From Sphingomonas sp. (GTDB lineage Bacteria > Pseudomonadota > Alphaproteobacteria > Sphingomonadales > Sphingomonadaceae), in the NCBI RefSeq assembly GCF_019746665.1, contig NZ_JAIERS010000005.1:310001-374000 (forward strand): DNA of 64,000 nt, written 5' to 3'. Of this stretch, positions 50,273-58,821 are shown piece by piece (the stretch's first letter is position 1; each line of letters begins with the position of its first letter). The position numbers were made by a program, and so were the translations under genes. A model generated the notes under the pieces. That model saw only the letters and a program-made list of their open reading frames with translations, ran no database searches and was not told where the DNA came from.

Positions 50273-52290
50273 CCCTCACCCCCGTCATCGGTCAGCGCAT
50301 CGAGGCGCAGCGCGAAGCCGGCACGCGCCAGGCTCTCGGTCAGCGCGGCCTGGTCGCCCAGCTCGGCCTCGCGGCGAAGGATGGCGAGCATGTCTTCGAA
50401 GCTGGTCGCGGCCTTCAGCTGATCGACCAGGCCGGCGATCGGCGCCGGCGCGGGCGCCCACCCCTCTTGCGCCATGATCGCGTCGACCGCTTCATCCACC
50501 ACGTCGCGCGGGCGGGGCTCAGGCTCGGCGAGGCTGATTTCGGTGACGGTGCCCGACCAATCCTCCTCCAGCGCCTCGAAAATCTCGGGGCCGAGCACGA
50601 TGCGGCCGGTATAGGGCTGCACCTTCGCCAGATCGACGCCATCGCCCTGGTAGGTCAGCGTGATGTGCGGCAGATATTGCGCGAAATCCCAGCTAGCGCC
50701 GCGTTCGCGGATCTGCTTGTTGCGGTAGGTCAGCGCCTCGCTCGCGAAGTGCAGCACGATCGCGCCCTGGTCGCCAAGCCGATCGACGACCCTTGGCCCG
50801 CCCGCCGGCAGTTCCAGCTTGTCGCTGAACAGGAACTCGTCGGCGACCTGGAACCAGTTCACTGGCTGGCGCGAATAGGCGATCGTCACGTGGAGATCGC
50901 CGGGGCTGACCAGCGAGGTGAAGCCCTGCTCTTTCGCCCAGCGCAGCAGCTCCTCCGCGTTTTGCACCCGGCGATAGACGTAAAGCGGGCGCGGATCGGT
51001 GGCGGCGAGGCTCACCACCGGCTGCGCCGACGGATCGGGCTGGGCCGGCTGCGCGGGATCGCCCGGCTGCGCGGCGGAAGTTGGCGCAGCGGGCGGGGGC
51101 ACCGCCGGCGCAGGCGGCGGCTTACGCTCATAGCCATCGCCATATTTGTCCGCGAACGCCTCGTCGGTCAGCTCCCAACCGATGCGGGAGAGGATTTCGT
51201 CGGTTTCCGCCTCGGCCTTCAGATCGGTCGGCTCTTCCACCACGCGGACCACGCGCGGCGCTGCCACGTCCGGCCCGTAATGCGCGTCGGTCCACCAGCG
51301 CGCCGGGCCTTCGCTGAAGCTGTCGGTCAGCAGATCGGCGTCGGCCTTGACGATCTCCAGCTTCACGTCTGCATGGACCTCGGCCTGGCTGCGCGAGCTG
51401 CCGCTGTCCGTCGTCATCGTCTGGCTGAGGATGATCTTGGCGATCGCCCCGTCCATGTAGCGGCAGACGGCCCCGAAATCGGCGCCTTGCTTGGCCTGCT
51501 CGATCAGCTCGACCAGGAACCCCTCGGGCACGGCGATGCCGGTATCGGTCGCGATCGCCTGGATCGAGGCGAGCAGATCGTTGATCTGCGCCTTGGTAGC
51601 GCCGCGCGGATAGGTGCCCTTGACGGTGGGGACCGAGTATTTGTCGAGGAACACGTTCCAGAAGCGAACGCCGTTCCGCTTGAACCACACTGGCCAGTAG
51701 AGCCACTCTGCCAGGCCGCGGCCATAGGGGTGATCGTCATCGGTGCCGCCCGATTTCACGACCCAAAACTTGCGATCGGGCAACGGCTCGCCCTTGATGC
51801 CCGAGGCCGTCGTCAGCAGCCGCAGCTGGTCATCCTGGTCGAACCGGAAGCGGCGCGCATGGCGCACATGGATGCGGCGCCAGTCCCAGTCATCGTTCCA
51901 CAGCAGCTCGGCGACGGCATAGCCGTAGAAGACGCTGTAGAGCATCTTCTCGGTCACCCGGTCCCAGCCGATCGCGCTGATCACGTCGGTGAAGCGCTCG
52001 GCGGCTTCCACCGATCGCGGGTCTTGTTCGTCGCCCGGCAACACGTGCCAATCGCGCGACACGACGGCGCCGATGCGCTGGGCGAGGCAGGACTTTACCT
52101 GATCGTCGAGCAGCACCCGATCATAAGGGCCCCAATCGGCCGGCCCCCACAGCCGCTGATCGAGCGGTTGCTTCAGCTCGCCAATCCAGGGCTGCGTGAT
52201 ATCGCGGCCATTCGCGGTGGTCGCGATCGGCTGGGCCAGCTCGGCCGGCAGCGGCATGGCGGGGGCGGTGGTGCGAGGCTTGCGGGCCAT
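50269..52290 (-). CDS. Mu gp29-like portal protein (DUF935) fused to a 2H phosphoesterase-like domain
   Basis: 673 residues. Residues 1-385 are a DUF935/Mu gp29 portal (GRDITQPWIGELKQPLDQRL; YAVAELLWNDDWDWRRIHVR; RGLAEWLYWPVWFKRNGVRFW). A Pro/Ala linker (390-425) leads to a domain with two HxT motifs: HVT at 467-469 and HIT at 542-544, 75 apart, each in a beta-strand context (DLHVTIAYS; LPHITLTYQ). This is the active-site pattern of 2H phosphoesterases, including LigT and the phage anti-CBASS enzyme Acb1. A helical tail follows. The protein forms the DNA entry ring; the extra domain could cleave cyclic nucleotides or RNA ends. Confidence 0.85.
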   Translation of the reverse strand: MARKPRTTAPAMPLPAELAQPIATTANGRDITQPWIGELKQPLDQRLWGPADWGPYDRVLLDDQVKSCLAQRIGAVVSRDWHVLPGDEQDPRSVEAAERFTDVISAIGWDRVTEKMLYSVFYGYAVAELLWNDDWDWRRIHVRHARRFRFDQDDQLRLLTTASGIKGEPLPDRKFWVVKSGGTDDDHPYGRGLAEWLYWPVWFKRNGVRFWNVFLDKYSVPTVKGTYPRGATKAQINDLLASIQAIATDTGIAVPEGFLVELIEQAKQGADFGAVCRYMDGAIAKIILSQTMTTDSGSSRSQAEVHADVKLEIVKADADLLTDSFSEGPARWWTDAHYGPDVAAPRVVRVVEEPTDLKAEAETDEILSRIGWELTDEAFADKYGDGYERKPPPAPAVPPPAAPTSAAQPGDPAQPAQPDPSAQPVVSLAATDPRPLYVYRRVQNAEELLRWAKEQGFTSLVSPGDLHVTIAYSRQPVNWFQVADEFLFSDKLELPAGGPRVVDRLGDQGAIVLHFASEALTYRNKQIRERGASWDFAQYLPHITLTYQGDGVDLAKVQPYTGRIVLGPEIFEALEEDWSGTVTEISLAEPEPRPRDVVDEAVDAIMAQEGWAPAPAPIAGLVDQLKAATSFEDMLAILRREAELGDQAALTESLARAGFALRLDALTDDGGEG

Positions 52291-53831
52291 TACCAGCCTC
52301 CCCGCGCGCCGAAGCCTTCGACCCGACGCACCGTGCCGAAGCCGGTATAGGTGGTCGCGAAATCACCGCCGCCGCTACGCGGGGTGCCCACGGCCGAGAA
52401 CTCGATCGGGATCACGTCCATATCGGCGGCGGCGACCAGGTTCATCAACGCGATCGCGAAGTCGCCGTGGCGCTTGCCCTTCGCCCCGTCTTCCTTGTCG
52501 GCGACGCGGTCGACCACCATCGGCACGCCCTTCACCAGCTTGATCAGCCGCAAATCCTCGACGATCGCGTCGCTGCGCGGGATGCGGATCGTCTGATCGT
52601 CGAACCGGCCTTTCAGGCGCGGCATATGGGTGAGGTAGGTGTTGGCGTTGTCCATCGCGGCCTCGATCCGATCGGCGCCCCAATCCTCCTGCATCTGCTC
52701 GGCGAGCTGCTGGCCGTTGCCGCGGGCGTCCATGCGGGCGGCGGAGAAGAGCGGGACGGCGCGCACCAGAAAATCGAGCACCTGTTTCTGTTCGCGGAAG
52801 GGCACGTTGCGCATTTCGATGCCGAGCCGGCAGTGCAGCGTCGTCATTGGGTCGATCTGGCCGACCGCGATGCACGAAAGGTCGCTCGATCGCGCGAAAT
52901 CCTGCCCGATAAAGCTGCGGCGGTAGGGATCGAAGCCGGTCAGCGCCGGCGCCACCACATCGCGCAGCCAATCGGCGGTATAGGTGGCGCGCCACTCCAA
53001 CGGCTTGCGCTCGAACCCGTCGGGCGGGGTAAAGCGATGCACGGGATATTCAGGCGCCATGCACGCCTCGATCGTCGCGCGCGCCAGGAAGGTGCCCGAC
53101 CCGCGCGCGGGGATCACGTCCAGCTCCTCGTTCGCCGCCTCGCCGTAGGTCGAGCGTAGATCAGCTTCCCACGCCGCCTCGCCCTCGGCTGACCAGCTCT
53201 TGCCGGTGCGCAGGCAGATGCGCCGGTAGAGGCCTTCCTCCAGCGCCCGCTCCAGGGTGATGCGATGCACCACGCCTTTGCGCTTCTTGGCCCGGATTTC
53301 CTCGATCAGCTCGTTGAAGGGATTGTCGGCGCCGTCATGGGTGGAGATCACCGCGACCCGCCCGCCCCACATCAGCAGGGCGAGCGCCGCCTTCAGCAGC
53401 TCGGCGAGATCGTCATGGAAGGCGGCTTCGTCGATGATGACGACGCCCTGGCGACCGCGCAGCGAGCGCGGTTTGCTGGTGAGCGCGACGACGGCATGGC
53501 CCGAGGGGAAATCGACCCGGAAGGCCTTGATGCCGGCCTCGGACCCGTCATCATACAGAAACTCGCTTTCATGGGCGACCTGGTCGAAGGCCTTCGCGAA
53601 ATCGGCGCAATAGCCAATGAATTCGCGCGTCATGTCCAGGTTGAAAGCGATATAGAAAACGTCCGAGCCGCGCGCATCGGCGGCGGTCAACACCGCGTCG
53701 GCGGCAAAGCCATAGGTCAGGCCAGTGCGGCGGCTTTTCTCGCAAACGAACAGCTGGTGCTCGTGCGCGAGGCGTAGCGCTTCCTGCTGGTAGGGCAGCA
53801 GCACATTGGGGGTGTCGGCCGCGCCGCTCAC
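52290..53831 (-). CDS. Terminase large subunit (Mu gp28-like)
   Basis: 513 residues from GTG 53831 (GGGGAAG 5 nt upstream; the longer frame upstream is an artefact). ATPase part: an atypical Walker A EKSRRTGLT (31-39) and Walker B VVIIDEAAFHDD. Nuclease part: FIGQDFARSSDLS, DARGNGQQLAEQM and the late Asp in KRHGDFAIAL. It cuts and pumps DNA into heads through the portal encoded next. The start overlaps the previous gene by 4 nt. Confidence 0.92.
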   Translation of the reverse strand: MSGAADTPNVLLPYQQEALRLAHEHQLFVCEKSRRTGLTYGFAADAVLTAADARGSDVFYIAFNLDMTREFIGYCADFAKAFDQVAHESEFLYDDGSEAGIKAFRVDFPSGHAVVALTSKPRSLRGRQGVVIIDEAAFHDDLAELLKAALALLMWGGRVAVISTHDGADNPFNELIEEIRAKKRKGVVHRITLERALEEGLYRRICLRTGKSWSAEGEAAWEADLRSTYGEAANEELDVIPARGSGTFLARATIEACMAPEYPVHRFTPPDGFERKPLEWRATYTADWLRDVVAPALTGFDPYRRSFIGQDFARSSDLSCIAVGQIDPMTTLHCRLGIEMRNVPFREQKQVLDFLVRAVPLFSAARMDARGNGQQLAEQMQEDWGADRIEAAMDNANTYLTHMPRLKGRFDDQTIRIPRSDAIVEDLRLIKLVKGVPMVVDRVADKEDGAKGKRHGDFAIALMNLVAAADMDVIPIEFSAVGTPRSGGGDFATTYTGFGTVRRVEGFGARGGW

Positions 53832-54208
53832 CGCTTCCCCTTTCGGCTGTGCCCGGCGTCGAACCAGGCCATCTGCCCGGCGGCGATGCGCTCGATGATG
53901 CCGAGAAGCGCGGCCTCGCCGGTCACGCCATCCCGCGTCACGAAATCGACATGGGGCGTGGGCTGGCCGGTATCGGCGGGCCGAGGGTGGTTGGAGATGC
54001 GGATCATCCACACGCCCTCGGCCGTGCGGAGGTGGAGATAGCGCGAGCAGCTGACCGTGCAGCGGCTCGCCTCGATCGAGGCCGGCATGCCGAGCCGGCG
54101 CGCTACATCGAGCGCTCGCACCGCCATGCGCTCATGCGCACCGGGCTTCGCCTCGCCGGTACCGGCGAATGCCATGCTCATGGTGCGATCGGGGTACACG
54201 CGCTGCAT
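53828..54208 (-). CDS. Prophage protein of unknown function between terminase genes
   Basis: 126 residues from ATG 54208, overlapping the DUF3486 stop. Contains KPGAHERMAVRALDVARRLGMPASIEASRCTVSCSRYLHL and GVWMIRISNHPRP, two close cysteines in a beta-rich core, and a helical, basic C terminus. No known domain. Coupled to the terminase gene by a 4-nt overlap. Confidence 0.65.
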   Translation of the reverse strand: MQRVYPDRTMSMAFAGTGEAKPGAHERMAVRALDVARRLGMPASIEASRCTVSCSRYLHLRTAEGVWMIRISNHPRPADTGQPTPHVDFVTRDGVTGEAALLGIIERIAAGQMAWFDAGHSRKGKR

Positions 54209-54741
54209 CAGGCGAGCCCCAGGATCGAGCGCTTGACCAGATCGATCGTCTCGGCCGAGGCACCACCCTTGCGGGCAGCGTCGGCGCCGGCCTCGGCCGC
54301 GCGCTTTCGTTCTTCCTCCCGCACCGCCCGCTCCCGCTCCACGTCGAGCTTGGCGGCGCCCACCGTGTCCTTCACGGCGCGGGCCAGGAAGTGCAGTTCC
54401 TTGGCGTCGATGCCCTCGGGATCGTCCTCGGCCGAGGCGACGGGCATGATCGCCCGGGTGATGACGCTGGTGAGCAGCTGCACCATCATCCGGCCCTGGC
54501 GATCGTCGGCCGAGCCGAATTCCTGGCCGAACGCCTCCGCCACGGTGCGCATCTCGCGCTGCTGGCGCGCCAGCTCGGCATAGCGCTTGCTGTAGCGGCC
54601 GACGGCCGATCGGCTGGCGTCGGCGCCCAGGCCCTTCAGCAGATCGACGATCGCGTCGATCGTCGCGCCGCGCTTGATCGCCTGGTCGACCTCGGCGCGG
54701 ACGCGCGGATCGAGTTGCTCGATGCTGGAGCGCCGGCCCAT
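54208..54741 (-). CDS. DUF3486 protein (Mu gp27-like, probable small terminase)
   Basis: 177 residues with the DUF3486 pattern: MGRRSSIEQLDPRVRAEVDQ, a helix-turn-helix-like SRSAVGRYSKRYAEL, and a long charged helix (AKLDVERERAVREEERKRAAE). In Mu-like phages this gene precedes the large terminase and is thought to be the small subunit that recognises packaging sites. Confidence 0.88.
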   Translation of the reverse strand: MGRRSSIEQLDPRVRAEVDQAIKRGATIDAIVDLLKGLGADASRSAVGRYSKRYAELARQQREMRTVAEAFGQEFGSADDRQGRMMVQLLTSVITRAIMPVASAEDDPEGIDAKELHFLARAVKDTVGAAKLDVERERAVREEERKRAAEAGADAARKGGASAETIDLVKRSILGLA

Positions 54742-55032
54742 TCAGGCCCCCGTCTTGTGGCGCGAGACGCCGTCGATCCGTAGCGTGCCCGCCGCCACGT
54801 CGCGGCCGTCGGGCGTGATCTCGGCGACCAGATACGGCCCCAGCTCTTCCAGCTCGACCAGCCCGCGCTCGCCGAGCCATTGAAGTAGCTCGCGCACGTC
54901 GCGGCGCGCGACGCGGTGGGCGAGCGCGTTCAGCTGCAGGGTGAGGACATCGTCATTATGCTCGCCGCCGACATCGTCGAGGAAGTCGAGCACCGCGCGG
55001 CGGACGACGGGGGCGATAACCTCGCTGATCAT
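54742..55032 (-). CDS. Mu gp26-like winged-helix phage protein
   Basis: 96 residues: MISEVIAPVVRRAVLDFLDD, then a short winged-helix-like domain (NALAHRVARRDVRELLQWLGERGLVELEELG) and a beta-hairpin with GTLRI. It matches the small protein usually found between gp25 and gp27 in Mu-like phages. Function unknown, perhaps in packaging. It abuts the DUF3486 gene start and overlaps the DUF2730 gene by 4 nt. Confidence 0.75.
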   Translation of the reverse strand: MISEVIAPVVRRAVLDFLDDVGGEHNDDVLTLQLNALAHRVARRDVRELLQWLGERGLVELEELGPYLVAEITPDGRDVAAGTLRIDGVSRHKTGA

Positions 55033-55433
55033 CGGCGCATCCCCTGTTCGATGATCGCCTGCAGATAATCATTGAGGGTGCCCAGCTGCTTGGAGAGCGA
55101 ATCGAACTCGCGATCGATGCGCAGGCTGTTGGAGCGCATCTCCGCCTCGACGCTGGAAAGGCGCTGCAACACCGTGCTGAGCCGCTCGTCCAGCTCGTGG
55201 CGGGTGGGCGGTTCCTTCAGATGCTGGGTGAGGAGCTTGATCTCGCGATCATGGGCTTCGATGGCCTCGTCGCGTTTTGCGTCGCGCTCGCGATCGGCCT
55301 CGGCATGGAGCTTGTGCTCGGCGCGGGTGACGAAGCGGCTGTTGAGCAACAGGCTCGCCACCATCACCATGAAGGCTGCGACCCCTGTGAGGATCGGCCA
55401 GCCATATTTGATGTAGTCCGCCCAGATACCCAA
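55029..55433 (-). CDS. DUF2730 protein (Mu gp25-like)
   Basis: 134 residues: one N-terminal membrane helix (YGWPILTGVAAFMVMVASLL) followed by a long coiled coil (EHKLHAEADRERDAKRDEAI ... QRLSSVEAEMRSNSLRIDRE). This is the DUF2730 layout. In Mu it begins the late head module; its role is unknown. Confidence 0.85.
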   Translation of the reverse strand: MGIWADYIKYGWPILTGVAAFMVMVASLLLNSRFVTRAEHKLHAEADRERDAKRDEAIEAHDREIKLLTQHLKEPPTRHELDERLSTVLQRLSSVEAEMRSNSLRIDREFDSLSKQLGTLNDYLQAIIEQGMRR

Positions 55434-55475
55434 AACCCACCTCGCGCGCGCGTGAATGGGTGGACCTTGGGCGGG

Positions 55476-55976
55476 TTAGCTGGGGATGATGCCCGTCTCT
55501 GAGCTGACGGTCTGGAACATATCGATCTGCCGGGGATCGACGGGTTTCATCCGGCGACGGCGCGGCAGGCCGGCGCGGTCGCCCTCTTCGAGCAGCGCAT
55601 GGATGCGCGTGCGGCTGACGCGCAAAATCCGGCCGGCGTCGGCGACTGTCAACAGGCCATCGCGCACCTGGCCAAGTATCGGCTGCGCCTTCGCGCGCCA
55701 GATGGCATCGCGGCCGGTGGGCAGATCGAGCTTTTCGCCGTGGAAAGCCTCCTGAAAGGCCTTTGCCGCCGCCTCGCCGATCACCTCGGCGAATCGGTCC
55801 CGCCGGCTGGCGCGGCTGATGCGGAAATGCTCGCCGCCAAAGCGCTCGAGCAGTTTTAGCGTGGCATGGGCGCCGATATGATCGGCGATCTCCACCATCA
55901 GCGGCGACCAGCCGGTGCCGATCGTCACCTCGGCCGGAATGGGCAGCTCGTCGAATCGGGGCAGATCGCCAGCCAT
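55476..55976 (-). CDS. mor: Mor-type middle/late transcription activator
   Basis: 166 residues. A central Mor domain (LLERFGGEHFRISRASRRDR, GEAAAKAFQEAFHGEKLDLP) and a C-terminal DNA-binding part with GLLTVADAGRILRVSRTRIHALLEEGDRAGLPRRRR. Mor/C proteins activate phage promoters ahead of late genes. It lies directly upstream of the DUF2730 module, as expected if it turns on that module; the 42-nt gap may contain its target promoter. Confidence 0.85.
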   Translation of the reverse strand: MAGDLPRFDELPIPAEVTIGTGWSPLMVEIADHIGAHATLKLLERFGGEHFRISRASRRDRFAEVIGEAAAKAFQEAFHGEKLDLPTGRDAIWRAKAQPILGQVRDGLLTVADAGRILRVSRTRIHALLEEGDRAGLPRRRRMKPVDPRQIDMFQTVSSETGIIPS

Positions 55977-55979
55977 CGC

Positions 55980-56669
55980 TCAGCGCTCGCTCTTGCCGGC
56001 GGCGCGGCGCACGGCCTTGCCGACGTGGCGGATGGCCAGATCGAGCGTCTTGGCGCCCCATTTGGCCGGGTCTGGCTGGTCGCCGAGCAGCGGGCCGACA
56101 TTCATCCCCAGCCCGCGCGCGTCGGCGAGGCGCGGCGCGCCGGCCTGGTCGCATCGCTTGCGCCACAGCGCATCGAGCACGGCGCGGCGCTCGCCGCGCG
56201 CATCGGCATCGGCCGCGACCGGGGGCCAGGCCACGCCCTCGCGCGCGCACCAGGCTTTCAGCGCCTCGATCACGCTCGCCGCCTGGGGCGCGCCGAGGAA
56301 GCGGAGCGCATTGCGCCCCGTCTGTCGCTTGACGAAAGCATTGAGCGCGCGCTCGCCCGGATCGTCGATCGCGCCCAGCCAATAGAGCGACCACCACAAG
56401 GCGCGGATCTTCGCGACATGCGGCCGGTGCGCCATCGGCGCCGCCCGGCCCCGGTTGAGCTGATCGAGCACGCGGCCGATCTCGGCCGGCGTCATGTCGC
56501 CCAGGCTGGCCTTGCCGGTGACTTCCAGCTGCAGCGCGCGGCGATCGTCATCCTCGATCCCCTGCGCCTTACACGCGGCGCGGACGGCGCGGATCAAGCC
56601 GGTTCGGCTCTCCGACTTGCCCTCGGCGGTGCGCAGCGTCCGCTGCGCGATCTGACCGAGGGATTTCAT
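55980..56669 (-). CDS. gemA: GemA-like regulatory protein (Mu gp16 family)
   Basis: 229 residues from ATG 56669. The gp16/GemA pattern is seen in LIRAVRAACKAQGIEDDDRRALQLEVTGKASLGDMTPAEIGRVLDQLNR followed by HVAKIRALWWSLYWLGAI. The C-terminal half continues with NALRFLGAPQAASVIEALKA. In Mu, GemA alters host gene expression through gyrase. It precedes mor by 3 nt. Confidence 0.87.
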   Translation of the reverse strand: MKSLGQIAQRTLRTAEGKSESRTGLIRAVRAACKAQGIEDDDRRALQLEVTGKASLGDMTPAEIGRVLDQLNRGRAAPMAHRPHVAKIRALWWSLYWLGAIDDPGERALNAFVKRQTGRNALRFLGAPQAASVIEALKAWCAREGVAWPPVAADADARGERRAVLDALWRKRCDQAGAPRLADARGLGMNVGPLLGDQPDPAKWGAKTLDLAIRHVGKAVRRAAGKSER

Positions 56670-56830
56670 GCCGCCGCACTCACGATGTAGCCGAGCGAGA
56701 CCTCGACCCAGTGACCAGGGTTGTGGCGTACGTGATTGTGCGCCCAAGCCAGTGCGTTGCGCGCCGACACGGACTTGCCGCAGGTGAAGCAGCCGGCGGT
56801 GTGGTGAATGAGGCTTTGCCGAGCGCTCAT
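56666..56830 (-). CDS. Small Cys/His prophage protein
   Basis: 54 residues from ATG 56830. CFTCGK and AHNHVRHNPGH could supply Cys2-His2-type zinc ligands. It overlaps its neighbours by 4 nt on both sides. Function unknown. Confidence 0.6.
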   Translation of the reverse strand: MSARQSLIHHTAGCFTCGKSVSARNALAWAHNHVRHNPGHWVEVSLGYIVSAAA

Positions 56831-57309
56831 AGCCCCGCCTCCGCCGGCGTCGGCCAATTCCACAGTCCCTGCGCGCCGCGCATCCTGATCGGCTGTTCCC
56901 ACCGCTCGATTTCGAGCATCGGCCAGCCCCAATTGGCGTGCTGATCGCGGTCGCTATCATTCGCGCGCGGGACGCCGAATTCCTCCGCGATGTCGATTCC
57001 GTTGCGCGGCTCGCCGACGATCGCGGTGCCGAGGCCGCACGCGAGCGGGTAGTCCAGCCATGATCGCCCGGCGAGCAGCGGGATAGCCTTCTCGCTAATC
57101 AGGCATGTTTCGGCCGCCGTTGCTCCGCCTTGCTGGAGCGCGCGCAGCAGGCGCACACATTCTGAGTGATTTACTTCGCGCGCGGCGGCGTGGATCACGA
57201 TCCGCTGGCCGATGATCGAACGTGGCACGTGCCAACTGCGGAATTCGAAGGGCTTGCATCCCTCGATCACCAGCGAAGCCCAGGGCTGCCAAAGGGTGAG
57301 CGCTTTCAT
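56827..57309 (-). CDS. ASCH/PUA-like domain protein of the prophage
   Basis: 160 residues from ATG 57309. The N terminus MKALTLWQPWASLVIEGCKP, then FEFRSWHVPRSIIGQRIVIHAAAR, is the ASCH fold seen in phage and plasmid proteins that bind RNA or modified nucleosides. A GTAIVGEPRNG strand and a C-terminal WGWPMLEIERWEQPIRMRGAQGLWNW complete the barrel. Likely an RNA-binding or translational regulator; target unknown. Confidence 0.8.
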   Translation of the reverse strand: MKALTLWQPWASLVIEGCKPFEFRSWHVPRSIIGQRIVIHAAAREVNHSECVRLLRALQQGGATAAETCLISEKAIPLLAGRSWLDYPLACGLGTAIVGEPRNGIDIAEEFGVPRANDSDRDQHANWGWPMLEIERWEQPIRMRGAQGLWNWPTPAEAGL

Positions 57310-57560
57310 CACAGCACCCCCACCGCCCAGAGGATCACTGCCCAGGTCGCGACCCCGGCCAGAGGCAGGGCGACCCAGACCGCAACCAGCAGGCGCGGGC
57401 GGCGGTGGAGCCAGTGTTCGCCGCGCAGCTCCCATTCGGGCGCCCAAAAGGGATAGTGCGGCTCGGGCAGCGCGATCGGCGGGTGCTTGTCGCCCGTGCG
57501 GTGGACGCGGTTCCAATGCTCGCGACCCTGGCGGGGCGCGGGGGGCAGGTGGTGGATCAT
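57309..57560 (-). CDS. Small membrane protein of the prophage early region
   Basis: 83 residues: a His/Pro-rich cytoplasmic part (MIHHLPPAPRQGREHWNRVH) followed by one hydrophobic helix (LLVAVWVALPLAGVATWAVI) at the C terminus. 4-nt overlaps link it to both neighbours. Function unknown; superinfection or host-membrane roles are possible. Confidence 0.6.
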   Translation of the reverse strand: MIHHLPPAPRQGREHWNRVHRTGDKHPPIALPEPHYPFWAPEWELRGEHWLHRRPRLLVAVWVALPLAGVATWAVILWAVGVL

Positions 57561-57856
57561 AAGTCCTCCCTGATCTGGTCGACCAGCTGGTCGAGGGTGG
57601 TGGCGAAGTCAGGCTCGGCGGCGCGGCGACGGTCGACACGGTTGAGCGCGGCGATGATGGTGCTGTGATCGCGGTTGAGCGTCCGGCTGATCGGCGTCGA
57701 GCCTTGGCCGGTGATCCAGCGGATCACCCAAGCCGCGACCGAGCGCGCCTCGGCGGCGCGGGTATGGCGCGCCGGCCCGAACATCTCGGCGATGGAAACG
57801 CCCCGTGCGGCGGCGACGCGTTCGGCGATCATCCGGGAACGCTCGGCGAGCGTCAT
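57557..57856 (-). CDS. DnaA domain IV-like DNA-binding protein
   Basis: 99 residues from ATG 57856. The segment RSVAAWVIRWITGQGSTPISRTLNRDHSTIIAALNRV parallels the DnaA domain IV signature (xxRDHxTVxxAxxxI), with the same Asp-His-Ser/Thr recognition helix. The AAA+ module of DnaA is absent. It could compete with host DnaA at DnaA boxes or mark phage replication sites. Confidence 0.75.
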   Translation of the reverse strand: MTLAERSRMIAERVAAARGVSIAEMFGPARHTRAAEARSVAAWVIRWITGQGSTPISRTLNRDHSTIIAALNRVDRRRAAEPDFATTLDQLVDQIREDL

Positions 57857-58821
57857 GCGGCGAGCGCCTCGCGAAGGCGGGCCAGCCTCGCCTCGGCGGC
57901 CTCGGCGCGGGCGATCGCTTCGCCCAGCGCTTCTACGTCCGCCGCCTTGTCCGCGCGGCGCTTGATCTCGGCCAGCAGCGCGTCGAGCGCGATGCTCCCC
58001 AGCGGCAGCGGCGCCGGCTCGATCGGATCGACCGGCCGGCACTCGCGGGAGCCGTCGGCATGGGCGTGGGGATCGGCCGGCTCGGCCAGCGCTCGCTCGA
58101 TGAAGATCAGGGCGGCCTTGCCGAGCGGCAGGTCCTGTTCGTCGGCCAGCTGCTGGACGGCCGCGTAAACGTCGGCCGGCGCGGGGACGGTGATCGGCTT
58201 GGCGCCGGATGCGTATGAAACCACGGTCTTCTCCTCTTGCTCAGATTGGGGGGGGGTAATGTTCGGGAACGGCACCTCGGTCGGCGCCGGATCGGGTTCG
58301 GGAGAGGCTTCGAGCACCGGCGGGGTCCGGCTAACCTCTCCCCTCGCGTCATCCTGGCCCGACCGGATTGTCTCACCGGCAGGCGACGCGAGCTCGGGCG
58401 CCGGGATGACCGGCGCGGATTGCAATTTGGGCAGCGGCGGCGGCGCGCTGTCACCGTCCTCGCGCCAGCCCTTGGCGCGGGCGAAGTCGAGCAGCTGTTC
58501 CGCCGTGTAGAGCTTGCTGCCCACGACGATCTGGCCTTTGGGGCCGTTCGCTACCTCGGCTGCGTAGATCGGCACGCGCAGCAGCTTCGTGAGGTAGGTC
58601 TTTGCGCGCTCCAGCGGATCAGTCCGGCGCCGCTCGTCCTCGGCCTGGCGCTCAAGCTCGGCGCGGGCGGCGAACCCGAAGCCGGATTTGCGTTGCGCCT
58701 GTCCGGCGGTGCTGAGAGCGGCGCGCAAGCGCATGGCCGCGCCGACCTTCGCCGGATCATAGACCCAGTCGCGCGACCGATGGGCGTAATCCTCCGCCCA
58801 GGAGCGGAAACCCTCAGCCAC
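57853..58821 (-). CDS. Prophage early protein with Pro-rich linker, unknown function
   Basis: 322 residues from ATG 58821. The N-terminal 125 residues are mostly helical (AEGFRSWAEDYAHRSRDWVY; GSKLYTAEQLLDFARAKGW), the middle (130-200) is a Pro/Glu-rich disordered linker, and the C terminus has two helical segments, the last a heptad-like coiled coil (EALGEAIARAEAAEARLARL). No known family. Overlaps the DnaA-like gene by 4 nt. Confidence 0.65.
   Translation of the reverse strand: MAEGFRSWAEDYAHRSRDWVYDPAKVGAAMRLRAALSTAGQAQRKSGFGFAARAELERQAEDERRRTDPLERAKTYLTKLLRVPIYAAEVANGPKGQIVVGSKLYTAEQLLDFARAKGWREDGDSAPPPLPKLQSAPVIPAPELASPAGETIRSGQDDARGEVSRTPPVLEASPEPDPAPTEVPFPNITPPQSEQEEKTVVSYASGAKPITVPAPADVYAAVQQLADEQDLPLGKAALIFIERALAEPADPHAHADGSRECRPVDPIEPAPLPLGSIALDALLAEIKRRADKAADVEALGEAIARAEAAEARLARLREALAA

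Noticed and set aside
50269..52290. Calling the portal fusion acb1 outright
   Set aside because: The HxT pair is shared by several 2H families, so the specific activity is not shown by sequence alone.
50467..52350. 627-codon plus-strand open frame
   Set aside because: Antisense to the portal gene, no recognisable domain, and biased composition.
53831..54011. ATG at 54011 as terminase start
   Set aside because: The extra 60 residues are Arg-rich frame overlap with the upstream gene; GTG 53831 has a good ribosome site and the usual 4-nt overlap.
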